NCBI GenBank assembly: GCA_005879205.1
Contig: VBLD01000230.1
Coordinates: 1-10,442 of the forward strand
Length of the DNA: 10,442 bases
Direction: 5' to 3'
Source: Deltaproteobacteria bacterium
GTDB taxonomy: Bacteria > Desulfobacterota > Binatia > DP-6
Part shown: positions 1 through 5,505 of the stretch, in pieces
Layout of the letters: every line of letters begins with the position of its first letter
How positions within the stretch are numbered: position 1 is the stretch's first letter
Notes under the pieces: model-generated
Database searches by the model: none
Told to the model about the DNA's origin: nothing
Seen by the model: only the letters and a program-made list of their open reading frames with translations
Made by a program: the position numbers and the translations under genes

Positions 1-1
1 C

Positions 2-382
2 GCGGCATGCGGCGGCGGCCCGAGCGAGACGCCGAAGGCTCCCCCGGCGACCACCGCTCCCGCCGCCCCGGCGCCTCCGGCGGCAGCAGCAGGACCGACC
101 ACCACGGTCGCGGCCGGCGAAGAGGCCGCACCGCTCCTCGCCTGGGCGGACGCCGAGCCCGAGGACGGCAAGGCGCCGCTCGAGGTGCAGTTCAAGGCCG
201 ATACCGAAGGTGGCAAGCCCCCCCTCAAGTTCAAGTGGACGTTCGGCGACGGCACGTCCGACTCCGAAGAGGCGAATCCCAAGCATACGTTCGACAAGGC
301 GGGAAAGTACCGCGCCGACCTCACGGTCAACGACGCGGCGGGCGACTCGGACACGGACTACGTCGAGATCGAGGTCGAGTAG
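2..382 (+). CDS. PKD-domain lipoprotein, C-terminal part (5' end outside window)
   Basis: The frame enters the window open and ends at TAG 380-382, leaving 126 residues. The first visible residues are Ala-Ala-Cys-Gly-Gly-Gly. This fits the end of a lipobox (…[A/G]-Cys followed by a Gly-rich tether), so nearly all of the mature protein is probably present and only the signal peptide is missing. The Cys codon is 8-10. Residues about 7-45 are a low-complexity Pro/Ala/Thr linker. Residues about 58-126 form one PKD (polycystic kidney disease, Ig-like beta-sandwich) domain, with the landmarks WTFGDGTS, PKHTF, AGKY and LTVND in order. PKD domains are usually extracytoplasmic and mediate protein or polysaccharide contacts; no enzymatic domain is visible. 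It is convergent with pyrD, 11 nt away. The lipobox call depends on hydrophobic residues that lie outside the window. The PKD call is firm; the cellular role is unknown. Confidence 0.8.
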   Translation, partial: AACGGGPSETPKAPPATTAPAAPAPPAAAAGPTTTVAAGEEAAPLLAWADAEPEDGKAPLEVQFKADTEGGKPPLKFKWTFGDGTSDSEEANPKHTFDKAGKYRADLTVNDAAGDSDTDYVEIEVE

Positions 383-393
383 GCCCACCGGCT

Positions 394-1332
394 TCAGGCC
401 CGTCCCTCCGTCTGCAGCGAGCCGATCACCTCGGTGACCGCCCGCACGCCGTGGTTGGAGCACCAGGCGGCGACCTCTCCCGCAATCCGGACCGGCGCGC
501 GCGGATCGTAGAAGGTCGCCGTCCCGACCTGCACCGCCCGCGCCCCGGCGCAGAGAAACTCGAGCGCATCCTCGCCGGACCGGATCCCCCCGATGCCGAC
601 GACCGGAATGCGCACCGCCTGGGCCAGCGCGCGGACCATGTAGAGAGCGACGGGCTTGATGGCGGGGCCGGAGAGACCACCCGAGCCGCTCGCGAGCCGG
701 GGGCGTCGCCCGTCGAGGTCGATCGCGAGACCGCGCAACGTATTGATCGCCGAGAGCGCGTCGGCCCCCTCCGCCTCCGCGGCGCGCCCTACCACCGTGA
801 CGTCGCCGACGTTGGGTGAGAGCTTCACCCAGAGCGGCAGGCGAACCCTCGGCCGCACCGCGCGCACGATCGCCGCGAGCGCCGCGGGATCGGTGGCCAG
901 GATGCCGCCCCATTCGGGCCGGTTCGGGCTCGAGGCGTTCAGCTCGAGCGCGACGATGCCGGGAGCGCCGTCGAGCCGGGCCGCGCAGGCCGCGAACTCC
1001 TCCGCGCTGTCACCCCAGAAGTTGGCGACGACGCGGGCGCCGGCAGCGTGGAGCACCGGCAGGCGGTCGCGCAGGAAGGCCTCGACCCCGATGTTCTGGA
1101 GGCCGATGGCGTTCAGCATGCCCGCCGGGCTCTCGACCAGGCGCGGCGGGGGCTTGCCGCGCGCCGGGGCGAGCGAGAGCCCCTTCACCCCGACCGCCCC
1201 GATCATGGAAACGTCGAGGAGGCCCGCGAACTCCGTCCCGTAGCCGAAGGTGCCGGCGGCGGCGATCACCGGGTTCGGCAGCCGGACGGCGCCGATCGTC
1301 ACCTCGAGGTCGACGGCGGACGCCGCCGTCAC
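394..1332 (-). CDS. pyrD: dihydroorotate dehydrogenase, class 1B-like catalytic subunit, with Ser at the catalytic Cys position
   Basis: Oxidises dihydroorotate to orotate in de novo pyrimidine synthesis, as an FMN-dependent TIM barrel. The chosen start is the GTG at 1332, which overlaps the rimI stop as GTGA. It gives 312 residues, normal for PyrDB; the open frame continues upstream but loses similarity there. Class 1B landmarks in order are AAGTFGYG (about 26-33), the Lys of GVKGLS, GMLNAIGLQN, LELNASSPN, VKLSPNVGDV, INTLRG, GGLSGPAIKPVAL, GIGGI and GTATFYDP. In class 1 enzymes the loop reads N-x-S-C-P-N, with Cys as catalytic base. Here it reads NASSPN, with Ser135 encoded by AGC at 930-928, as in class 2 enzymes. 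From memory, the Sulfolobus type 1S enzyme also uses Ser. No pyrK partner lies in the window. This is the last gene of the five-gene unit. The family call is firm; the electron acceptor is unknown. Confidence 0.93.
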   Translation of the reverse strand: MTAASAVDLEVTIGAVRLPNPVIAAAGTFGYGTEFAGLLDVSMIGAVGVKGLSLAPARGKPPPRLVESPAGMLNAIGLQNIGVEAFLRDRLPVLHAAGARVVANFWGDSAEEFAACAARLDGAPGIVALELNASSPNRPEWGGILATDPAALAAIVRAVRPRVRLPLWVKLSPNVGDVTVVGRAAEAEGADALSAINTLRGLAIDLDGRRPRLASGSGGLSGPAIKPVALYMVRALAQAVRIPVVGIGGIRSGEDALEFLCAGARAVQVGTATFYDPRAPVRIAGEVAAWCSNHGVRAVTEVIGSLQTEGRA

Positions 1333-1808
1333 CAGTGGCCCAGGCGGAGCTCCATCACGATGGCGTCCTGGCCGGGGCCGTAGTAGCCGCGGCGAAGGCC
1401 GAGCTCGCCGAAGCCGAGGCTGCGGTAGAGACGACGGGCGACGACGTTGCCGGCACGCACCTCGAGGTAGACGACCCGCGCCCGGGAGCTCCGTGCCTCG
1501 CCGACGATCGCCTCGAGCAGCAGCCGCCCGAAGCCACGCCCGCGCCGCTCGGGATGGACGGCGACGTTCAACAGGTGCACCTCGTCGGTCACGCGCCAGC
1601 GGCAGCTGTAGCCGACCACGGCCGACCCGAGCCGCCCCTCTTCCACGGCCACGGCCAGCCGCGCGAAGGGAGTGGCGAGCTCCTTCTCGAAGAAGGCGCG
1701 CGACCAGGGCTGGGCGAAGGAGCGGCGCTCGATCTCGAGCACGGCCATGAGATCCTCGCGCCGCATCTCGCGGAGCGTGACCGGCCATACCTGCTCGCGG
1801 ACCGCCAC
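1329..1808 (-). CDS. rimI: RimI-type GNAT N-acetyltransferase (ribosomal protein S18 alanine N-acetyltransferase family)
   Basis: 159 residues, the usual RimI size, consisting of a single cytosolic GNAT domain. The acetyl-CoA pyrophosphate-binding loop is visible as VHPERRGRGFGRLLLEA (about 87-103), which contains the R-x-x-G-x-G/A pattern. The C-terminal RimI signature follows: N-V-V-A-R-R-L-Y-R-S-L-GF, then R-x-x-YY and DAIVMEL. RimI acetylates the N-terminal Ala of ribosomal protein S18 in E. coli; homologues can have other protein N-terminal targets, so the substrate is inferred. The start is GTG at 1808-1806, 10 nt after the fabH stop; GAGG, overlapping that stop, sits about 9 nt before it. 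The stop overlaps the pyrD start by 4 nt (GTGA), which suggests translational coupling. RimI is often found near tsaB/tsaD; neither gene is seen here. Confidence 0.88.
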   Translation of the reverse strand: MAVREQVWPVTLREMRREDLMAVLEIERRSFAQPWSRAFFEKELATPFARLAVAVEEGRLGSAVVGYSCRWRVTDEVHLLNVAVHPERRGRGFGRLLLEAIVGEARSSRARVVYLEVRAGNVVARRLYRSLGFGELGLRRGYYGPGQDAIVMELRLGHW

Positions 1809-1818
1809 GGGCGTCGCC

Positions 1819-2829
1819 TCACCACCGCATCAGCGCCGACGCCCAGGTGAAGCCGGCGCCGAACGCCGCCAGGCAGACCAGCGAGCCCGGGCGCACCCGC
1901 CCGGCCAGCTGCGCCTCGTGGAGCGCGATCGGGATCGAGGCGGCCGTGGTGTTCCCGTACCGCTGGATGTTGTTGAAGACCTTTTCCTCGGGCAGCTCGA
2001 GGCCCATCGCCACGAGCTGGCTGATGCGCAGGTTCGCCTGGTGCGGGATGAGGAGGTCGAGGTCCGCCACCGTGTAGCCGTTGGCCGCGAGCGCCTCCTG
2101 GATCACCTCGGGGAAGCGCGTCACCGCGTGCTTGAACACGTACCGCCCCTCCATGCGCGGCCACAGGCGGCTGCCGGGCCCGCTCAGCATATCGGCCGTG
2201 ACCCGCGGCCGCGAGCGGCTGTTCGGGACCTCCACCATCAGCTTCTCGGCGTACTTGCCCTCGCTGTGCAGGTGCGTCGAGAGGATCCCCCGGCGCACAT
2301 CGGACTCGGGCCCGAGCACCGCGGCACCCGCCCCGTCGCCGAAGATGACCGCCACTTCGCGGCCCAGCGTCGAGAGGTCGATGCCGGTCGAGTGGACCTC
2401 CGCGCCGACGGCCAGCACGTACCGCGCGCCACCGGTGCGGATGAAGGCGTCGGCCGTGGCGAGCATGTAGAGGAATCCGGAGCACTGGTTGCGCACGTCC
2501 ATCGCCGGCATGCCCGACACGCCGAGCCGGCGCTGGAGGAGCGCGGCGCTCGCCGGGAAGTCGACGTCGGGCGACAGCGTCGCGAACAGGATCAGGTCGA
2601 GCTCCGCGGCCTTCACTCCGGCGGCGCGAAGCGCCTCCTCCGCGGCCACCAGCGCGAGGTCCGACGGCCCGGTGTCCTCGGTGATGAAGTGCCGCTCCTC
2701 GATCCCGGTGCGCTGGCGGATCCACTCGTCGCTCGTGTCCATGAGACGCGTCATGTCCTGGTTGGTGACGACCCGTTCGGGCACGAAGTGCCCGAGACCC
2801 AGTATGCGCGAGTTGATCGCTTCGCTCAT
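1819..2829 (-). CDS. fabH: beta-ketoacyl-ACP synthase III (FabH family), complete Cys-His-Asn triad
   Basis: A 336-residue thiolase-fold condensing enzyme. FabH-type enzymes join an acyl-CoA starter to malonyl-ACP to begin fatty acid (or polyketide-like) synthesis. The triad is intact: Cys116 in NQCSGFLY, His263 in IPHQANLRI and Asn293 in YGNTTAASIPIAL. The N-terminal FabH signature DTSDEWIRQRTGIEER (31-46) is present, including the Trp and Arg that contact CoA and ACP in E. coli FabH. FGDGAGAAVLG (163-173) and the C-terminal FGAGFTWA (323-330) are also typical. The start ATG 2829-2827 lies 9 nt after the stop of the preceding KAS III gene, with a purine-rich GAGGGGGGG acting as ribosome binding site. 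A diverged paralogue lies immediately upstream and a RimI gene downstream. With no acp, fabD or fabG nearby, this may be a specialised KAS III rather than the housekeeping initiator, so the symbol denotes the family. Confidence 0.9.
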   Translation of the reverse strand: MSEAINSRILGLGHFVPERVVTNQDMTRLMDTSDEWIRQRTGIEERHFITEDTGPSDLALVAAEEALRAAGVKAAELDLILFATLSPDVDFPASAALLQRRLGVSGMPAMDVRNQCSGFLYMLATADAFIRTGGARYVLAVGAEVHSTGIDLSTLGREVAVIFGDGAGAAVLGPESDVRRGILSTHLHSEGKYAEKLMVEVPNSRSRPRVTADMLSGPGSRLWPRMEGRYVFKHAVTRFPEVIQEALAANGYTVADLDLLIPHQANLRISQLVAMGLELPEEKVFNNIQRYGNTTAASIPIALHEAQLAGRVRPGSLVCLAAFGAGFTWASALMRW

Positions 2830-2838
2830 CGCCCCCCC

Positions 2839-3834
2839 TCAGAGCCGGATCACGGCGGCGGCCCACGACAGACCCGCACCGAAGGCGGCACAGCAGACCA
2901 GGTCGCCCGGGCCGACGCGCCCCGCCGCCATCGCGTCCGCGAGCGCGATCGGGATGCCGGCCGCCGCGACGTGGCCGGCCGCCTCCGCCGTCGCGACGAT
3001 CCGCTCTCCCGGGACGCCGAGACCGGCCTCGAGCGCACGTCGCGCCACGCGGTGGTCCAGGTAGTGGGCGACGAAGAGCGCCACGGCCCCGGGCGCGACC
3101 CCGGCCCGCTCGAGCGCCTCACGCGCCACTTCGGGGAGGGTACTCTCCGCTTGCGGATGCACGGCCTCCGCGTCGACGACGTAGAAGTGCCGGCCCGCCT
3201 CGAGGTGCTCGAGCTCCATCCGGGCCGGGTAGTGGCGGCTGGCCGGGAACTCGCACCAGAAGCGCTCGTAACCCGCGGGATCGCCGTGCAGCACGGTGGC
3301 GAGCACGCCCGGCTCGGTCGCGGATCCGAGGATGACCGCTCCCGCGCCGTCGCCGAAGTAGGGAGTGACGGCGGCGCCACGCGGCGAGTGGTCGAGCGCC
3401 GTCGAATGTATCTCGGCACCCACGACCAGGACCCGCCGGGCGCGGCCCGCGCGCACGAACCGGTCGCCGGCCGCCAGCGCGAACAGGAAGCCGGCGCACT
3501 GGGCGCGCAGATCGAGGGCCCCGATCGTGTCGCAGCCGAGCTTGTCCTGGAGAAAGCAGGCGGAGCCCGGAAAGGCGATGTCCGGGGTCATGGTCGCGAA
3601 GATGATCAGATCGAGGTCCGTGGGGCCGAGCCCCGCCGCGCCGAGCGCCGCCAGGGCCGCCTCCCTTCCAAGGTCCGAGGGGCCGACCCCGGGCTCCGCG
3701 TAGTGACGACGCACGACCCCCGACCGCTCCGCCACCGCCGTCCCGCCGAGACCGAGCTCGCTTCCGAGCTCCTCGCTGGTCACGACCCGCGGCGGCAGGA
3801 ATCGCCCGCAGCCGAGGACGGTACTCATCGCCAC
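2839..3834 (-). CDS. divergent beta-ketoacyl-ACP synthase III-like protein with Cys-His-His triad
   Basis: 331 residues over the full KAS III length, clearly paralogous to the next gene. Shared landmarks are GPSDL, TPDIAFPGSA, the nucleophile segment AQCAGFLFAL (Cys113), VGAEIHSTALD, FGDGAGAVILG (160-170) and FGAGLSWA. His257 (AHYLDHRV) aligns with the catalytic His of IPHQANLRI. The catalytic Asn of KAS III is replaced by His288 (codon CAC at 2973-2971) in AAGHVAAAGIPIAL. The N-terminal DTSDEWI signature, with its CoA-stacking Trp, is absent and replaced by a Gly/Ala-rich stretch, so starter recognition probably differs. The start is GTG 3834 or the in-frame ATG 3828, two codons on; AGGGG lies 5 or 11 nt ahead respectively. 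The upstream fusion gene ends 8 nt before the GTG. The protein could be an active enzyme with altered chemistry or a partner subunit of the adjacent FabH-type protein. Family is firm; activity is unknown. Confidence 0.87.
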   Translation of the reverse strand: MAMSTVLGCGRFLPPRVVTSEELGSELGLGGTAVAERSGVVRRHYAEPGVGPSDLGREAALAALGAAGLGPTDLDLIIFATMTPDIAFPGSACFLQDKLGCDTIGALDLRAQCAGFLFALAAGDRFVRAGRARRVLVVGAEIHSTALDHSPRGAAVTPYFGDGAGAVILGSATEPGVLATVLHGDPAGYERFWCEFPASRHYPARMELEHLEAGRHFYVVDAEAVHPQAESTLPEVAREALERAGVAPGAVALFVAHYLDHRVARRALEAGLGVPGERIVATAEAAGHVAAAGIPIALADAMAAGRVGPGDLVCCAAFGAGLSWAAAVIRL

Positions 3835-3842
3835 GGCCGCCC

Positions 3843-5261
3843 CTAGGCCGCCGTCGCCTTCGGCAGGATGACCTCGAGCATCTTGTCGCGGTAACGGTGG
3901 CGGAAGCCCTTCACCGGCTGACGGAGCGCTACCCGCGTGGTGAACTCGGAGGGGAAGGCAGGCGCCACCGCCGTGAGCTTGCGCACGCGCGGATCGGTGA
4001 CCCGTCCGTGAACCTCGAAGGTACCGTCGCGCAGCGCGAGCTCGTAGTCGTAGTCGGGCATCTCGGGCGGCAGACCGAGCTCGTCCGCGAGCGACGACGG
4101 GGGCAGCACGCGCGGGAACTCGACGCGCAGGATGTAGGCGTCGTCACGCTCCTCGAGACGGTAGATCGAGCCGTAACGGCGCTCGCGTTCGAGCTTCTCG
4201 TCGTAGTGATCGCGGCCGGCGTAGAAGCCGTCGAAACCCACCGTGCTGGTCGCGCCGCGCGCACCGAACGCCGTCACGACGAGCCTCCCGAGCGGCCACA
4301 GGAGCGGCCCGTAGAGCGCGCCACGCAGCGGGACCTCGGCGAGCGGTGCGGCATGGAAGAAGCTCTCCCGCAGGCGCCACGCCGCCTCGCCCGAAGCGAT
4401 CCCCAGGCCGAGCACGATCCAGTGCTGCGGAACCGGCGTGAAGAGACTCACGTGCCGTGCGGCCATCGCGACCGCGACACACGCCACCGGGTAGAGGACG
4501 AGGTTCAGGAAGATGTTCGCCGCCGTCGCGAGCTGCGGGTCGAAGAAGCGCCGGTCGGAGACCGAGGCGTCGATGCGCTGCTTCATGGCCGGGGAGAGGG
4601 CACCGAGGAAGCCCTGCCCGGCAGCAAGGAGCCAGAGAGGAGGCAGCGAGAGCGACGAGTGCAGCCGGCGGCGCGGCGCCCCGAGATCCGCCACGAGCTG
4701 GTCGTACTCGACCGACAGCTCGCCGGCGAAGGTGGGTGCGGGCCGGGCAACCCTCGGTGGCGGCGCAACCGGCTTCTCCACGCGTCCGCGGACCGACGGC
4801 GCCGGCGCGGCGGCCCTGGGCGCTGCCGCCGGAGCGGCCGCCTTCGGCGCGGCAGGCGGCGGGGTCGCAGGCCGAGCCGCGGCCGCGTCGTGCCCGTTCC
4901 CTTGCGCAGCAGGTGCGACGGCGCCCTCTTTCTTGAAGCGTGATGGGGCGTCGTCGGCGATGGTCAGCTCGGGGTGCAGCACGCGGGCCCGGTCGAGCAG
5001 GACGTCGTGGGTCTCGGGGATGTCGGGGTTCGGCACGCAGCAGTCGACCGGGCAGACCGCCGCGCACGCCTCGTGGTCGTGGAAGCCGACGCACTCCGTG
5101 CACTTCTCGGGGACGATGTAGAAGATGTCGTCCGACAGTGCCGGGTGCGTCGCGCCGTCCTGCGCCTGCCACTCCACCCCGCCTTGATAGATCGCGGTAT
5201 TCGGGCACTCGGGCTCGCAGGCCCCGCAGTTGATGCATTCACTGGTGATCATCGTCGCCAT
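3843..5261 (-). CDS. ferredoxin (2[4Fe-4S]) fused to Ala/Pro linker, membrane-like region and Hsp20-like domain
   Basis: 472 residues in one uninterrupted frame. Residues 1-90 form a YfhL/Alvin-type dicluster ferredoxin: C9-x2-C12-x2-C15-x3-C19-P, then C54-x2-C57-x8-C66-x3-C70-P, with extra Cys74 and Cys75. Residues about 114-176 are an Ala/Pro-rich linker like those in multidomain enzymes. Hydrophobic stretches at about 247-268, 280-295 and 314-332 suggest a hairpin or multiple membrane passes, with a weaker one at 204-222. Residues about 365-468 resemble an Hsp20/alpha-crystallin domain: DAYILRVEFPRV, DGTFEVHGR, FPSEFTTRVAL and the ending MLEVILPK. The first ATG (5261) is preceded at 7 nt by AAGAGG; a second ATG three codons in is less well placed. 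As first gene of the operon it has its own promoter. It probably transfers electrons at the inner membrane; the partner is unknown. The ferredoxin call is firm, the Hsp20-like call good, membrane topology uncertain. Confidence 0.85.
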   Translation of the reverse strand: MATMITSECINCGACEPECPNTAIYQGGVEWQAQDGATHPALSDDIFYIVPEKCTECVGFHDHEACAAVCPVDCCVPNPDIPETHDVLLDRARVLHPELTIADDAPSRFKKEGAVAPAAQGNGHDAAAARPATPPPAAPKAAAPAAAPRAAAPAPSVRGRVEKPVAPPPRVARPAPTFAGELSVEYDQLVADLGAPRRRLHSSLSLPPLWLLAAGQGFLGALSPAMKQRIDASVSDRRFFDPQLATAANIFLNLVLYPVACVAVAMAARHVSLFTPVPQHWIVLGLGIASGEAAWRLRESFFHAAPLAEVPLRGALYGPLLWPLGRLVVTAFGARGATSTVGFDGFYAGRDHYDEKLERERRYGSIYRLEERDDAYILRVEFPRVLPPSSLADELGLPPEMPDYDYELALRDGTFEVHGRVTDPRVRKLTAVAPAFPSEFTTRVALRQPVKGFRHRYRDKMLEVILPKATAA

Positions 5262-5268
5262 CGGGGAT

Positions 5269-5274
5269 CCTCTT
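5269..5274 (-). promoter_or_regulatory. ribosome binding site of the ferredoxin-fusion gene
   Basis: AAGAGG read on the - strand, 7 nt before ATG 5261. This spacing fixes the start at the first of two nearby ATG codons and rules out the long upstream extension of the open frame, which would run through the promoter and palindromes. Confidence 0.75.
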
Positions 5275-5337
5275 GACCTACGGGCGAGCCGTCCGCGACG
5301 CGGCCGCCGCGCACCGCGTGGGCCGCGAACTGCGCAA

Positions 5338-5366
5338 TTTTTAACGTGTTCCCTCTGAACGGTCAA
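5338..5366 (-). promoter_or_regulatory. sigma70-like promoter for the five-gene operon
   Basis: On the - strand, TTGACC (5366-5361; 5 of 6 matches to TTGACA) is followed after exactly 17 nt by TAAAAA (5343-5338; 4 of 6 matches to TATAAT). The A/T run is conspicuous in otherwise very GC-rich DNA. The predicted transcription start is near 5331, giving a leader of about 70 nt to ATG 5261. It would drive the ferredoxin fusion, both KAS III genes, rimI and pyrD. No operator for a known regulator was recognised around it. Confidence 0.55.
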
Positions 5367-5397
5367 ACCGCGAGCCGCTCCGGCCCGCACCTCCGAC

Positions 5398-5459
5398 TCC
5401 GGGGCCCCGTGCGGTGCTCGCGCGGCTCCGCCGCGCTGCGTTCCTCCGCTGGCCCCGGA
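5398..5459. repeat. nested inverted repeat (outer 9-bp arms, inner 7-bp hairpin)
   Basis: Outer arms TCCGGGGCC (5398-5406) and GGCCCCGGA (5451-5459) are perfect inverted repeats. Between them lies a second perfect hairpin, GCGCGGC (5420-5426) and GCCGCGC (5430-5436), with a TCC loop. The left outer arm also overlaps the 10-bp palindrome CGGGGCCCCG (5400-5409). It lies upstream of the predicted promoter and downstream of dedA. It could be a REP/BIME-like element, a terminator or attenuator-type structure, or a protein-binding site. Only one copy is seen in the window. Confidence 0.5.
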
Positions 5460-5469
5460 CCCCGTCGCT

Positions 5470-5492
5470 CGCCCGCGGCGAAGCCGCGGGCG
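5470..5492 (-). terminator. strong hairpin downstream of dedA, possible terminator without T-tract
   Basis: Perfect 10-bp stem CGCCCGCGGC / GCCGCGGGCG (5470-5479 and 5483-5492) with a 3-nt GAA loop on the + strand. It begins 13 nt past the dedA stop on the - strand, a normal terminator position. No T-run follows on either strand, so intrinsic termination would be atypical. It may instead stabilise the mRNA 3' end, or belong to the same palindrome cluster as 5398-5459. Confidence 0.45.
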
Positions 5493-5505
5493 GCTCCTGG
5501 TTGTG

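Noticed and set aside
383..393. Possible shared terminator between the PKD lipoprotein and pyrD
   Set aside because: Only 11 nt between the stops, with no hairpin or T-run visible there.
1333..1788. N-terminal extension of pyrD upstream of GTG 1332
   Set aside because: It lies entirely over rimI in another frame and lacks similarity to PyrD. The GTGA overlap start gives the normal family length.
1672..3846. Long + strand open frame (724 codons) across the KAS III genes
   Set aside because: It is antisense to two clear KAS III genes with catalytic motifs. Its translation is Arg/Gly/His/Ala-rich with no recognisable domain, as expected for a GC-driven shadow frame.
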